24,040 nucleotides of DNA, taken from positions 1 through 24,040 of the forward strand of contig JPUR01000097.1 in assembly GCA_001321835.1 (NCBI GenBank), written 5' to 3'. Under the pieces are notes generated by a model. It did no database searches. It saw only the letters and a program-made list of their open reading frames with translations, and was not told the origin of the DNA. Shown here in pieces: positions 1 through 8,344 of this stretch (its first letter is position 1; every line of letters starts with the position of its first letter). This DNA comes from Marinosulfonomonas sp. PRT-SC04 (lineage in GTDB: Bacteria > Pseudomonadota > Alphaproteobacteria > Rhodobacterales > Rhodobacteraceae). The position numbers and the translations under genes are program-made.

Positions 1-1
1 A

Positions 2-154
2 CGCGAATTTCCAGAGTTGCGCAAACGCTATTGGGGTCAGCGGTTTTGGGCGCGGGGATATTTCTCGACCACCAGCGGAAATGTCACGGACGATGTGATA
101 CTTCAGTATCTGGAATTACATTCCAAACGGGAACCTACCGGCATCTGCCGGTAG
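2..154 (+). CDS. tnpA: IS200/IS605-family transposase TnpA, C-terminal 50 residues (cut by window edge)
   Basis: The open frame runs in from the left edge and ends at TAG 152-154. The visible 50 residues carry the C-terminal signature of Y1 (HUH) transposases: FWARGYFSTTSGN at residues 15-27, then a helix with VILQYLELH. The Tyr at visible residue 36 sits where the family places the nucleophile that cuts and holds single-stranded DNA. The last codons form a perfect hairpin, as expected near the right end of such elements. The N-terminal HUH motif lies outside the window, so whether the gene is intact cannot be judged. The alternative is a REP-associated (RAYT) relative. The family call is firm; the subtype is not. 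Confidence 0.85.
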   Translation, partial: REFPELRKRYWGQRFWARGYFSTTSGNVTDDVILQYLELHSKREPTGICR

Positions 155-315
155 TCGTTCAGTGATCTAGCGGACAAAAGGCCCATCAACGGGAGTGCGT
201 AGAAGATTACGATGGGGGCGGTGCGAGTGCGGCTGGCCCGAAATCCGAGGACAACCAGAAGCAAGAGTAGCGGCCAGACCCTGAAGGGTGGGTCTGAAAT
301 AAGAGCAGAGAGCAT
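103..315 (-). CDS. Possible small two-helix membrane protein, 3' end supplied by the IS
   Basis: A 70-residue frame starts at ATG 313-315 with AAAGGA nine bases upstream. It has two hydrophobic stretches, about residues 13-26 (VWPLLLLLVVLGFR) and 33-50 (APIVIFYALPLMGLLSAR), followed by a polar tail. The last 20 or so codons are antisense to the IS200-type end, so if the gene is real, its original 3' end was probably replaced when the IS landed. I recognise no family. Compositional chance is a real alternative. From about 316 to 452 I see no further gene. Confidence 0.3.
   Translation of the reverse strand: MLSALISDPPFRVWPLLLLLVVLGFRASRTRTAPIVIFYALPLMGLLSARSLNDYRQMPVGSRLECNSRY
135..154 (+). 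repeat. Perfect hairpin at the 3' end of the IS200-type transposase gene
   Basis: CTACCGGCA (135-143) and TGCCGGTAG (146-154) are perfect 9-bp reverse complements separated by TC, and the stop codon lies in the right arm. IS200/IS605 elements have no terminal inverted repeats and instead carry subterminal hairpins recognised by TnpA, so this is the likely right-end hairpin. The exact cleavage site, expected shortly downstream, cannot be fixed here. Confidence 0.6.
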
Positions 316-452
316 GGCGGAAAATCCTTTGGTCAGGTGTTTAACTTGAGGATTTCATGCCATTGATTTTGGAGTAAACAAACCGTGGATACGTGAAACG
401 CAGGTAATCCTTCGTGAAATGCAGCGGCACACCGGCATCACGGCTGTCTGGA

Positions 453-1004
453 TTATGACGCGGTGTTTGCCAGATGGAAATCGACCAGCGCGGTCTCGGA
501 TTTGCTCAGGGTTTGGGCGCGTGGGTAACGTGGATCCGCGCGATCATCCATAATTGGTGCGCCCCAGCCATCGGTGCTTGCAAAGAAACGCGCCACGCCA
601 GCCTCGCCGAATTCGGCCAAATAACCCTGCACAACCACATCCAGATAAGACAGCAGGATCGGCGTTTTGGCCGTGGGGGGGTGATGTGCGTCTGGTGCGA
701 TTGCATAGATCGCAACGCTTGGGTTGTGCTTGATTTTATGGTGAACCTGATGGCTGGCATCTTGCCGCAAGTAGACGGCTTCGCGTAGATCAAGCGCGTC
801 CCAGTCGCCATTGGGAACCGCCGCGATTAGGCCGTCAATCTGGCTGCTCGGGTCTGGAACCGCTGTCAGGTAACATAAATCGCGGCTCGATGTTGCGCGC
901 CACGCCCGTCGCCAGCCGCTGATTTGGGCGGGTTGCGCGCGCAAATAGTCGTGAGTGCTGCGGTTTACCAGCGAGCCATAGCCAAAGAAAAACGGATCAT
1001 TCAT
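453..1004 (-). CDS. Gamma-glutamylcyclotransferase-like (GGCT/AIG2 fold) protein
   Basis: This protein of 183 residues begins with FFFGYGSLVNRS (residues 5-16), the glycine-rich YGSL loop of the gamma-glutamylcyclotransferase fold. LDLREAVYLR (71-80) follows, whose Glu75 matches the usual catalytic acid of the family. Relatives release 5-oxoproline from gamma-glutamyl amines or peptides; the substrate here is unknown. I chose ATG 1002-1004 because the family motif begins almost at once after it. The frame stays open upstream to 1148, but that part runs antisense through the gcv promoter and riboswitch and has no family-like sequence. It is transcribed divergently from gcvT. Confidence 0.75.
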   Translation of the reverse strand: MNDPFFFGYGSLVNRSTHDYLRAQPAQISGWRRAWRATSSRDLCYLTAVPDPSSQIDGLIAAVPNGDWDALDLREAVYLRQDASHQVHHKIKHNPSVAIYAIAPDAHHPPTAKTPILLSYLDVVVQGYLAEFGEAGVARFFASTDGWGAPIMDDRADPRYPRAQTLSKSETALVDFHLANTAS

Positions 1005-1020
1005 AGCTGACTTTGTGTAT

Positions 1021-1040
1021 TTGTATTCCGATGAATACAA
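1021..1040. promoter_or_regulatory. Perfect dyad, candidate operator between the GGCT gene and gcvT
   Basis: TTGTATTC (1021-1028) and GAATACAA (1033-1040) are perfect reverse complements around CGAT. The dyad ends four bases before the -35 of the gcv promoter and lies 17 bases upstream of the divergent GGCT start, so a bound regulator could affect both genes. The binding protein is unknown. A role as RNA hairpin is unlikely on the gcv side because it lies upstream of the predicted transcription start. Confidence 0.45.
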
Positions 1041-1044
1041 CCCC

Positions 1045-1073
1045 TTGCGATGCGGTTTGGGCTGGTTTATCCT
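1045..1073 (+). promoter_or_regulatory. Sigma70-type promoter of the gcv operon
   Basis: TTGCGA (1045-1050) and TATCCT (1068-1073) are separated by exactly 17 bp. The predicted start, near 1080, coincides with the first base of the P1 stem of the first glycine aptamer at 1081, which independently supports this promoter. Confidence 0.65.
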
Positions 1074-1080
1074 AACCGGA

Positions 1081-1241
1081 TCAACATCGGGAGAATCTGG
1101 TGAACACCAGTGCCGAAGGAGCATGCGCCCCGCTAAACTCTCAGGCAACAGGGACCGATGTTGAACACGAACACTCTGGAGAGAGGTGCATCATGCATCC
1201 GCCGAAGGGATAGCGATCTCAGGCAAATGGACAGAGGGGGC
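1081..1241 (+). ncRNA. Tandem (two-aptamer) glycine riboswitch
   Basis: Two glycine aptamers lie in series ahead of gcvT. The first is closed by a perfect 10-bp P1 (TCAACATCGG 1081-1090 with CCGATGTTGA 1155-1164) and contains the conserved GGAGA, GCCGAAGGAGC and AAACTCTCAGGCA blocks and GGGACC. The second, roughly 1174-1236, has CTCTG/CAGAG closing pairs, GCCGAAGGGA (1201-1210), ATCTCAGGCAAA and GGACAGAGG. In this class glycine binding normally turns the downstream cleavage genes on. About 80 nt separate the second aptamer from the gcvT start. I see no convincing strong intrinsic terminator there, so control of translation or a weak attenuator are both possible. Confidence 0.95.
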
Positions 1242-1321
1242 ATCAAATGGGCGGCCATATTGGCGGCTGGATTGGTGCCGGACAATTTTGTCTTTTTCCG
1301 GTGTAAAACAAGGGGCGACAC

Positions 1322-2452
1322 ATGTCTGATTTGAAACAAACCGGTCTTTATGATCTGCACTTGGAACTGGGTGCCAAAATGGTGCCGTTCGCGGGCTATG
1401 ATATGCCTGTGCAATATCCGATGGGCGTGATGAAAGAGCATTTGCATACCCGCACCGAGGCTGGATTGTTTGATGTCAGTCATATGGGGCAGGTTCTTGT
1501 ACGTGCCAAAACGGGTGATGTTGCGGATGCGGCCTTGGCCTTTGAGAGCCTTGTTCCTGTGTCGTTGCTGGCGCTAAAAGATGGCCGTCAACGCTATGCG
1601 ATGTTCACGAATGAGGCTGGTGGTATCACCGATGATTTGATGGTGGCCAACCGTGGTGATCATTTGTTCGTGGTGGTGAATGCGGCTTGCAAAGACGCCG
1701 ACATCGCCCATATGCAAGCAAATCTGGCCGAAACCTGCGACATCGAAGTGATCACAGATCGGGCGCTTCTGGCCTTGCAAGGGCCAAAGGCCGAGGCTGC
1801 ATTGGCGTCGATCGCGCCTGCGGTCGCGGCGATGAAATTCATGGATGTGGTCGTGGTGCCATCCAAATTTGGCGAACTTTGGGTGTCACGTTCGGGCTAC
1901 AGCGGCGAAGATGGCTATGAGATTTCGGTGGCCAATAGTCAGGCCGTTTCTTTTGCGTGGGCTTTGTTGGAGGCGGATGGCGTGATGCCAATCGGTCTTG
2001 GGGCGCGCGACAGTTTGCGGCTCGAGGCGGGCTTGTGTCTTTATGGCAATGACATTGATGAGACCACCAGCCCCGTCGAGGCTGCGTTGGAATGGGCCGT
2101 ACAAAAGGTGCGGCGCACTGGCGGCGAGCGGGCTGGCGGATTTCCCGGAGCTGAGCGTATTCTAGCCGAGTTGGAAAATGGTGCAGCGCGGCGGCGGGTT
2201 GGAATTTTACCCGATGGTCGCGCGCCGATGCGGGCCCATACCCTGCTGTTTTCCAGCGCAGATTCCGACACGCCGATTGGTGAAATCACCTCTGGCGCCT
2301 ATGGTCCCAGCATTGAACGGCCAATGTCGATGGGCTATGTTACCACCGAGTTTTCCACCACAGGCACCACAATTTTCGCCGAAGTGCGGGGCAAAAGATT
2401 GCCTGCCACCGTCAGCGATATGCCGTTCCGTCCATCCACCTACAAACGATAA
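1322..2452 (+). CDS. gcvT: Glycine cleavage system T protein (aminomethyltransferase)
   Basis: This 376-residue cytoplasmic enzyme transfers the methylene group from aminomethyl-lipoyl GcvH to tetrahydrofolate, releasing ammonia. The GcvT landmarks are present: PFAGYDMPVQYP (22-33), LFDVSHMGQ (49-57), and GGITDDLMVAN (100-110) with the folate-site acidic pair. Also seen are SGYSGEDGYEI in the middle, GLGARDSLRLEAGLCLYGND, and the C-terminal barrel with GEITSGAYGPS. The length is normal. The ATG at 1322 is preceded by GGGG and follows the glycine riboswitch, so glycine probably controls the whole operon. gcvH follows after 21 bp. Confidence 0.97.
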   Translation: MSDLKQTGLYDLHLELGAKMVPFAGYDMPVQYPMGVMKEHLHTRTEAGLFDVSHMGQVLVRAKTGDVADAALAFESLVPVSLLALKDGRQRYAMFTNEAGGITDDLMVANRGDHLFVVVNAACKDADIAHMQANLAETCDIEVITDRALLALQGPKAEAALASIAPAVAAMKFMDVVVVPSKFGELWVSRSGYSGEDGYEISVANSQAVSFAWALLEADGVMPIGLGARDSLRLEAGLCLYGNDIDETTSPVEAALEWAVQKVRRTGGERAGGFPGAERILAELENGAARRRVGILPDGRAPMRAHTLLFSSADSDTPIGEITSGAYGPSIERPMSMGYVTTEFSTTGTTIFAEVRGKRLPATVSDMPFRPSTYKR

Positions 2453-2473
2453 ATCAATCAGGGAGATACGATT

Positions 2474-2833
2474 ATGAAATTCACAGAAGAGCACGAATGG
2501 CTGCGCGTTGAAGGCGATGTTGTGGTTGTGGGGATCACCGAACATGCGGCGGAACAGCTGGGGGATGTGGTGTTTATTGAACTGCCCGAGGTCGGCGTTG
2601 AGGTGACCAAGGACGAAGAGGTCGTGGTGATCGAAAGCGTCAAGGCGGCGTCCGACATTTTGGCCCCGATTGATGGCGAAATTGTTGAAGTGAACGAGAT
2701 GCTGGTGAATGAGCCAGGCAAGGTCAATGATGACGCGCAGGGCGAGGCTTGGTTCTTCAAGATGAAGCCAGCAGATCCTTCGCAGATGGACGAGATGATG
2801 ACTGAGGCCGCTTACAAAAAATTTATCGGCTAA
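2474..2833 (+). CDS. gcvH: Glycine cleavage system H protein (lipoyl carrier)
   Basis: This 119-residue carrier shuttles the aminomethyl intermediate between GcvP, GcvT and the lipoamide dehydrogenase. It starts MKFTEEHEWL, and the lipoylation site ESVKAASD places the modified lysine at Lys57. The C-terminal region (GEAWFFKMK, then AAYKKFIG) matches full-length H proteins. GGGAGA lies just upstream of the ATG. It sits between gcvT and gcvP, the usual alphaproteobacterial order. The lipoamide dehydrogenase partner (L protein) is not in the window and is presumably shared with another complex. Confidence 0.97.
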   Translation: MKFTEEHEWLRVEGDVVVVGITEHAAEQLGDVVFIELPEVGVEVTKDEEVVVIESVKAASDILAPIDGEIVEVNEMLVNEPGKVNDDAQGEAWFFKMKPADPSQMDEMMTEAAYKKFIG

Positions 2834-2853
2834 CCCACTGCTGATCGACCCTT

Positions 2854-2885
2854 CGCGGGCTTTTCATTGCAGAAAAGCAGCCGCG
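2854..2885 (+). other. Intercistronic stem-loop between gcvH and gcvP
   Basis: GCTTTTC (2859-2865) pairs perfectly with GAAAAGC (2872-2878) around ATTGCA. An outer CGCGG (2854-2858) pairs with CCGCG (2881-2885) across an AG bulge. It lies in the 90-bp gap between gcvH and gcvP with no T-run after it, so it is more likely an mRNA stability or ribosome-spacing element than a terminator. Confidence 0.5.
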
Positions 2886-2923
2886 CAGGTGCGATAAATG
2901 CCCGCTTGAAACTGGAGATACCC

Positions 2924-5758
2924 ATGCCGTTTACGCCGACAGATTACCTGCCCTACGACTTTGCCAACCGCCGCCACATCGGGCCATCGCCCGAGGAAAT
3001 GGCCGAAATGCTAGAGGTTCTGGGCGTTGACACATTGGACGAGTTGATCGCCCAAACCGTGCCCGCCAGCATCCGCAGCAAAGAACCGCTGGAGTTTGGC
3101 AAAGCCAAATCCGAGCGTGAATGGCTGTGGTTCATTCGGCAGGTGGCCAAGAAAAACAAGGTCTTCACCTCGATGATCGGGCAGGGCTATCACGGGACGA
3201 TCACCCCGCCGGCGATCCAGCGCAACATTCTGGAAAATCCGGCTTGGTACACCGCCTATACCCCCTATCAGCCGGAAATTTCTCAAGGTCGCCTTGAGGC
3301 GCTGCTGAACTATCAAACCATGATCACTGATCTGACGGGCCTCGAGATCGCCAACGCGTCTTTGCTGGATGAAGCCACTGCCGCGGCCGAAGCGATGACG
3401 ATGGCGCAGCGGGTGGCCAAATCAAAAGCGGGCGCATTTTTCGTCGATGAAAACTGCCACCCACAGAATATTGCGGTGATGAAAACCCGCGCTCAGCCGT
3501 TGGACATCGAAGTGATTGTTGGCAACCCTGATGATCTGGATGCGACGGCCGTGTTTGGCGCGATCTTCCAATACCCTGGCACCTATGGCCATTTGCGCGA
3601 TTTCGCGGCTGAAATGGATGCGCTGCATGCGGCCAAGGCGATTGGCATTGTGATTGCCGATCCGATGGCGCTGACGCTTTTGAAAGAGCCTGGCGCGATG
3701 GGGGCTGATATCGCGGTCGGATCGACCCAGCGCTTTGGTATTCCACTGGGCTATGGTGGGCCACATGCCGCCTATATGGCTTGCAAAGATAGCATGAAAC
3801 GCAACATGCCGGGCCGGATCATTGGCGTGTCGATCGACAGTCACGGCGACCCTGCTTACCGGTTGTCACTGCAAACCCGCGAGCAACATATTCGCCGCGA
3901 AAAAGCCACTTCGAACGTCTGTACGGCGCAGGCTTTGCTGGCAGTGATGGCCTCGTTTTATGCGGTGTTTCACGGGCCCAAAGGCCTTAAGGCGATTGCA
4001 CAACGCATCCACCGCAAAACCGTGCGTTTGGTGCGCGGGTTGGAGAGCGCGGGTTTTGTGATTGAGCCCGAGACATTCTTTGACACCATCACCGTTGAGG
4101 TCGGGGCGCGGCAAGGCGCGATTATGCAGGCGGCGGTGGATCAGCGGATCAACTTGCGTAAAGTTGGCACCACCAAATTGGGCATTACGCTGGATGAAAC
4201 CACGCGCTCCGATACCCTAAAGCGTCTGTGGCTGGCGTTTGGCATTGAGCGCACCGATGAGAATTTAGCACCGGAATATCGCATGCCTGATGCGTTGTTG
4301 CGCACAAGTGAATATCTGACCCATCCAGTGTTCCACATGAACCGCGCCGAGACCGAAATGATGCGCTATATGCGTCGGTTGGTAGATCGCGATTTGGCGC
4401 TGGATCGTGCGATGATCCCGCTTGGGTCTTGCACCATGAAGCTGAATGCAGCGGCTGAAATGATGCCGCTGAGCTGGCCTGAATTTGCGCATATCCACCC
4501 GCTGGCCCCCAAGGATCAAGTGGTTGGCTTTACTGAAATCATCGATGATCTAAGCGAAAAATTGTGCTTGATCACCGGCTATGACGCGATGTCGATGCAG
4601 CCCAATTCGGGTGCGCAGGGTGAATATGCTGGCCTGTTGGCCATCAACGCCTATCACCGTTCCAATGGTGACGCGCATCGCAATATCTGTTTGATTCCGG
4701 TGTCGGCGCATGGCACCAATCCGGCCAGCGCGCAGATGGCGGGCATGAAAGTGGTGGTGGTGAAATCGGCTGAAAACGGTGACATTGAGGTGGAAGATTT
4801 CCGCACCAAAGCCGAAGCCGCGGGTGATAATTTGGCGGCCTGCATGATCACTTACCCGTCCACTCACGGGGTGTTTGAGGAGGCGGTCGGTGAGATTTGC
4901 GACATCACCCATAAGTTTGGTGGGCAGGTCTATATTGACGGAGCCAACATGAACGCGATGGTTGGGTTGGCGAAAATGGGCGATATCGGCGGCGATGTCA
5001 GCCATTTGAACCTGCATAAAACATTCGCCATTCCGCATGGCGGCGGCGGGCCGGGCATGGGGCCGATCGGGGTGAAATCTCATCTGGCACCGTTTTTGCC
5101 AGGCAATCCTGTCGGTGGTGAAGGCGCCGTTTCTGGGGCTGAATATGGCTCGGCCTCGATCTTGGTGATCAGCTGGGCCTATGTGATGATGATGGGCGGC
5201 GCGGGTCTGACGCAAGCCACCAAGGTGGCAATTTTGAACGCCAATTATCTGGCCAAACGGCTGGAGGGTTCCTACGAGATTTTGTTCAAGGGCAAAGGTG
5301 GGCGGGTTGCGCATGAGTGCATTTTGGACACCCGCCCGTTTGAAGAAAGCGCCAATATCACCGTGGATGATATTGCCAAACGTTTGATCGACAGTGGGTT
5401 CCATGCGCCAACCATGAGCTGGCCGGTGGCGGGGACTTTGATGGTGGAGCCGACAGAAAGCGAGACCAAGGCCGAGTTGGACCGGTTCATTCGGGCGATG
5501 CTGTCGATCCGGCGTGAGATTGCCGAGGTCGAGAGTGGGGTGATTGATGCGGAAAACAACCCGTTGAAGAATGCACCCCACACGGTGCGCGATTTGGTGG
5601 CGGACTGGGATCGGCCCTATAGCCGCGAGCAGGGCTGTTTTCCTCCGGGCGCTTTTAAGGTGGATAAATATTGGCCGCCTGTTGGGCGGGTGGATAATGT
5701 TTATGGCGATCGGCATTTAGTTTGCACTTGCCCGCCGTTGTCTGACTATGAAGATTAG
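2924..5758 (+). CDS. gcvP: Glycine dehydrogenase (decarboxylating), P protein
   Basis: The 944-residue single-chain P protein decarboxylates glycine with pyridoxal phosphate and loads the aminomethyl group on GcvH. The N-terminal half begins [11 protein letters not shown] and carries MIGQGYHGT and [12 protein letters not shown]. The C-terminal half carries the cofactor site [18 protein letters not shown], whose Schiff-base lysine is Lys699. As in other one-chain P proteins, only this half has the lysine. ATG 2924 was chosen because GGAG lies six bases before it and family similarity begins there; an in-frame upstream start at 2867 would add 19 unlike residues and would lie inside the stem-loop region. 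Last gene of the operon. Confidence 0.96.
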   Translation: MPFTPTDYLPYDFANRRHIGPSPEEMAEMLEVLGVDTLDELIAQTVPASIRSKEPLEFGKAKSEREWLWFIRQVAKKNKVFTSMIGQGYHGTITPPAIQRNILENPAWYTAYTPYQPEISQGRLEALLNYQTMITDLTGLEIANASLLDEATAAAEAMTMAQRVAKSKAGAFFVDENCHPQNIAVMKTRAQPLDIEVIVGNPDDLDATAVFGAIFQYPGTYGHLRDFAAEMDALHAAKAIGIVIADPMALTLLKEPGAMGADIAVGSTQRFGIPLGYGGPHAAYMACKDSMKRNMPGRIIGVSIDSHGDPAYRLSLQTREQHIRREKATSNVCTAQALLAVMASFYAVFHGPKGLKAIAQRIHRKTVRLVRGLESAGFVIEPETFFDTITVEVGARQGAIMQAAVDQRINLRKVGTTKLGITLDETTRSDTLKRLWLAFGIERTDENLAPEYRMPDALLRTSEYLTHPVFHMNRAETEMMRYMRRLVDRDLALDRAMIPLGSCTMKLNAAAEMMPLSWPEFAHIHPLAPKDQVVGFTEIIDDLSEKLCLITGYDAMSMQPNSGAQGEYAGLLAINAYHRSNGDAHRNICLIPVSAHGTNPASAQMAGMKVVVVKSAENGDIEVEDFRTKAEAAGDNLAACMITYPSTHGVFEEAVGEICDITHKFGGQVYIDGANMNAMVGLAKMGDIGGDVSHLNLHKTFAIPHGGGGPGMGPIGVKSHLAPFLPGNPVGGEGAVSGAEYGSASILVISWAYVMMMGGAGLTQATKVAILNANYLAKRLEGSYEILFKGKGGRVAHECILDTRPFEESANITVDDIAKRLIDSGFHAPTMSWPVAGTLMVEPTESETKAELDRFIRAMLSIRREIAEVESGVIDAENNPLKNAPHTVRDLVADWDRPYSREQGCFPPGAFKVDKYWPPVGRVDNVYGDRHLVCTCPPLSDYED

Positions 5759-5817
5759 GAAAACGGGAGCCCTGCGGGCTGCTTGATATCTCGCTACGCT
5801 CGGGGTTTGCGCTGCCG

Positions 5818-5844
5818 CGCGGCGGATATTTAGGAAAAGAAGAA
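5818..5844 (+). repeat. GCGG-ATATTTA-AAAAGA box immediately 5' of a terminator, copy 1
   Basis: The box reads GCGGCGGATATTTAGGAAAA followed by GAAGA and ends directly at the gcvP terminator stem. A second copy at 15559-15585 shares GGCGG, GATATTTA and the A/G-rich tail, and likewise abuts a hairpin with a T-run. From memory, similar boxes recur between genes in Rhodobacteraceae; that is recollection, not a search result. Confidence 0.5.
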
Positions 5845-5878
5845 AGGCACTTGAGGGAAACCTTGAGTGCCTTTTTTT
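5845..5878 (+). terminator. Intrinsic terminator of gcvTHP
   Basis: AGGCACTTGAGG (5845-5856) pairs with CCTTGAGTGCCT (5861-5872), 12 pairs including two G-U, around a GAAA loop. A run of seven T follows. It lies 87 bp after the gcvP stop. Confidence 0.9.
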
Positions 5879-5911
5879 GTGGGAACTTATTGCAGAGGAT
5901 TGGCAATAAAA

Positions 5912-5944
5912 AACGCCCCGAAGTTTCCTAGCGGGGCGTTTTGA
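5912..5944. terminator. Bidirectional terminator hairpin after sat/cysC
   Basis: AACGCCCCG (5912-5920) pairs with CGGGGCGTT (5932-5940) around an 11-nt loop. T-runs flank it on both strands: TTTT on plus and TTTTTT on minus. It lies 22 bp beyond the sat/cysC stop and backs up the gcv terminator for transcription from the left. Confidence 0.85.
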
Positions 5945-5962
5945 TGTTTTTGTGGATGTGAT

Positions 5963-7675
5963 TTAGCCTGAAATCAGGCCCATGCTTTCGAGTTTCAACA
6001 GCACTTGATGGGCGCAGTTATCAACATCGACATTTTCAGTTTCCACCCGCAGTTCTGGATTTTCAGGAATTTCGTACGGATCTGAAATACCTGTGAATTC
6101 CTTGATTTTTCCGGCGCGGGCCAGTTTGTATAGGCCTTTGCGGTCGCGGCGTTCGCATTCCTCGATCGAGGTGGCGACATGGACTTCGATAAAGGCGCCG
6201 AATTGCTCAATTTCTTCGCGAACCGCACGACGGGTGGCGGAGTAGGGTGCGATTGGTGCGCAGATCGCGATGCCGCCGTTTTTAGTAATTTCGGAGGCAA
6301 CATAGCCGATGCGCCGGATGTTCATGTCGCGGTGCTCTTTGGAGAAACCCAATTCCGACGACAGGTTTTTACGCACGACATCGCCGTCGAGCAAGGTTAC
6401 CGGGCGGCCGCCCATTTCCATTAGTTTGACCATTAACGCGTTGGCGATGGTGGATTTTCCCGAGCCGGAGAAGCCGGTGAAGAACACCGAGAAGCCTTGT
6501 TTGTTGCGGGCCGGGCGGGTTCTGCGCAGTTCTTCAACCACGGCTGGAAACGAGAACCATTCAGGGATTTCCAGACCTTCCGCCAAACGACGGCGCAACT
6601 CGGTGCCTGAGATGTTCAGCACGGTCACCTTGTCTTTGTCTTTGATCTCGTCGGCAGGCTCGTATTGGGCGCGTTCCTGCACATAGACCATATGTTTGAA
6701 ATCGACCATTATGATGCCCATTTCCTCTTGATGTTCGCGGAACAAATCCTGCGCATCATAAGGGCCGTAGAAATCATCGCCGGCGGAATTTTTGCCGGGG
6801 CCTGCGTGATCGCGGCCAACGATGAAGTGGGTGCAGCCGTGGTTTTTGCGGATCAGACCGTGCCAAACCGCTTCGCGGGGGCCGGCCATCCGCATTGCCA
6901 GATTGAGCAAGCTCATGGTGGTGGTCGAGCTTTGATATTGGTCCAGCACCGCTTCGTAGCAGCGCACGCGCGTGAAGTGGTCAATGTCGCCAGGTTTGGT
7001 CATGCCAACAACGGGGTGGATCAGCAGGTTGGCTTGGGCTTCGCGGGCGGCGCGGAAGGTCAGTTCCTGATGCGCGCGGTGCAGCGGGTTGCGGGTTTGA
7101 AAGGCCACAATCTTGCGCCAGCCCAGTTTGCGAAACAGGGTGCGCAATTCATTCGGGGTGTCGCGGCGGGCTTTGAAATCATAATGCACCGGTTGTTGGA
7201 TGCCGGTGAGCGGACCACCCAGATAGATTTTTCCGGCCGTGTTGTGCAGGTAGTTGACCGCAGGGTGGGCATCATCATCGGCTCCGAAAACACGTTCGGC
7301 CTCGAGCGCTTTGTTTGGTTCCCATTTGTCGGTGACCGACATCATCGCAAGGATCACGCCTTCTTGGTCACGCAGGGCGATGTCTTGGCCAACTTCAACA
7401 CTGTCGGCAAATTTTTCGTCAACATCCAGCGTGATCGGCATGGGCCAAAGGGTGCCATCGGCAAGGCGCATGTTTTTGATCACACCATCGTAGTCATCTT
7501 GGTCGAGAAAGCCTTTGAGCGGGCTAAAGCCACCATTCATCAGCAATTCAATGTCGCAGGTCTGGCGCGGGGTCAGATCCCAAGAGGTCAGTTCGGCGGC
7601 CTCAACTTTGAGTTTCTGGGCGCTTTCGTGGGAAACATACAATTCTGGGATTGGCGCAAGGATGGACATGGACAT
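5963..7675 (-). CDS. cysC (sat-cysC fusion): Bifunctional sulfate adenylyltransferase / adenylylsulfate kinase
   Basis: This 570-residue fusion makes APS from sulfate and ATP and then phosphorylates it to PAPS. Residues 1 to about 388 are ATP sulfurylase of the single-chain (Sat) type, with QTRNPLHRAH (193-202) and GRDHAGPG (287-294). Residues from about 392 to the end are APS kinase, with the P-loop GFSGSGKST (401-409) and LLDGDVVRKNLS just beyond. The kinase P-loop is complete, unlike in some fungal fusions where it is regulatory. The track frame begins with GTG at 7681; I prefer ATG 7673-7675 because GAGAG lies five bases before it. A further ATG two codons in is possible. No other sulfate-assimilation gene is adjacent. 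It follows the RES gene on the same strand after 165 bp, so it may have its own promoter, but I could not identify one. Confidence 0.94.
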   Translation of the reverse strand: MSMSILAPIPELYVSHESAQKLKVEAAELTSWDLTPRQTCDIELLMNGGFSPLKGFLDQDDYDGVIKNMRLADGTLWPMPITLDVDEKFADSVEVGQDIALRDQEGVILAMMSVTDKWEPNKALEAERVFGADDDAHPAVNYLHNTAGKIYLGGPLTGIQQPVHYDFKARRDTPNELRTLFRKLGWRKIVAFQTRNPLHRAHQELTFRAAREAQANLLIHPVVGMTKPGDIDHFTRVRCYEAVLDQYQSSTTTMSLLNLAMRMAGPREAVWHGLIRKNHGCTHFIVGRDHAGPGKNSAGDDFYGPYDAQDLFREHQEEMGIIMVDFKHMVYVQERAQYEPADEIKDKDKVTVLNISGTELRRRLAEGLEIPEWFSFPAVVEELRRTRPARNKQGFSVFFTGFSGSGKSTIANALMVKLMEMGGRPVTLLDGDVVRKNLSSELGFSKEHRDMNIRRIGYVASEITKNGGIAICAPIAPYSATRRAVREEIEQFGAFIEVHVATSIEECERRDRKGLYKLARAGKIKEFTGISDPYEIPENPELRVETENVDVDNCAHQVLLKLESMGLISG

Positions 7676-7840
7676 TGGCACTCTCGATCTAATTGGAAAT
7701 GGTCTGGTTCTGTGTGCAACTAGGGCGCGGCAGTGGTGAATATCAAGTAAAACAAGGGGTGGTTTCGAAAATTTGAAACAGTTTTATCTAGTTTGGTGCC
7801 AAGGTGGAACAGATTTTGCACTCTGGTTGCGAATCAGGAC

Positions 7841-8344
7841 TTATATCCCTGCGAAATCTTGGGGGCTGCCCGCCAACTGGATTTGTGCGCCATGGCTTTG
7901 GTTCCAGCGAAACAGAGCCATATGCCAGTGCTGTTGCGGGTGCCGTCTGCTTGCGTAAATCATCCCGTCAGCACCACTCTCGCGCACCGCGTCACTGGCT
8001 TGCCAACTGCTGGCAGGCAGGCCGCGTTTGCGTTGCTGTGCCCATGCGACGGATGGGGTTTTCGGGTCAATCCCAAGGGCGGCACAGGTTTCAGGATCAC
8101 GCAGATCGCAGATTTTGGCATTGGTAATCTCAAGCGGAATTATCACGCGTTTGGGGTCATCCGGCTTGAGATAGATCGCCACGGCAGCGCTTGCGGCCTG
8201 TTGGGTTGGGGAGCAGTAGAATGCAGGTTCAGCGTCGTGATGAAAACGCCCCTCGGGGTGGATCACTCCGCCCAGAACGCGGGCAGCATCTGTGGCGAAC
8301 GTGATCCGGTAAAAGCGCCCTGAAAGCGATTGATATTTAATCAT
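7841..8344 (-). CDS. RES-domain protein (NAD-degrading toxin family), coupled to trxB
   Basis: The protein has 167 residues. The N-terminus has GRFYRI (9-14), matching the Arg-containing opening of RES domains. [12 protein letters not shown] (40-51) follows, and the C-terminal part has [15 protein letters not shown], the usual Gly-Asp-Gly-x-x-x-x-Ser-x-Arg block. RES proteins studied in toxin-antitoxin pairs degrade NAD+. In many relatives a Glu follows the Tyr of the YxS segment by about eleven residues; here that position is Ala, so activity is uncertain. ATG 8342-8344 shares eight bases with the end of trxB (ATGATTAA), pointing to translational coupling. No Xre-type antitoxin gene lies next to it. 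It could be a housekeeping or inactive RES variant rather than a toxin. Confidence 0.75.
   Translation of the reverse strand: MIKYQSLSGRFYRITFATDAARVLGGVIHPEGRFHHDAEPAFYCSPTQQAASAAVAIYLKPDDPKRVIIPLEITNAKICDLRDPETCAALGIDPKTPSVAWAQQRKRGLPASSWQASDAVRESGADGMIYASRRHPQQHWHMALFRWNQSHGAQIQLAGSPQDFAGI

Noticed and set aside
53..65. GGGGATATTT at the left end as a third copy of the terminator-associated box
   Set aside because: It encodes the conserved RGYFS of the IS200-type transposase and has no terminator after it.
4550..5716. Long minus-strand frame of 388 residues
   Set aside because: It is entirely antisense to gcvP, His/Arg-rich and without motifs, typical of shadow frames.
6665..7723. Long plus-strand frame of 352 residues
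   Set aside because: It is antisense to the well-supported sat/cysC gene and its product is a codon-shadow without family motifs.
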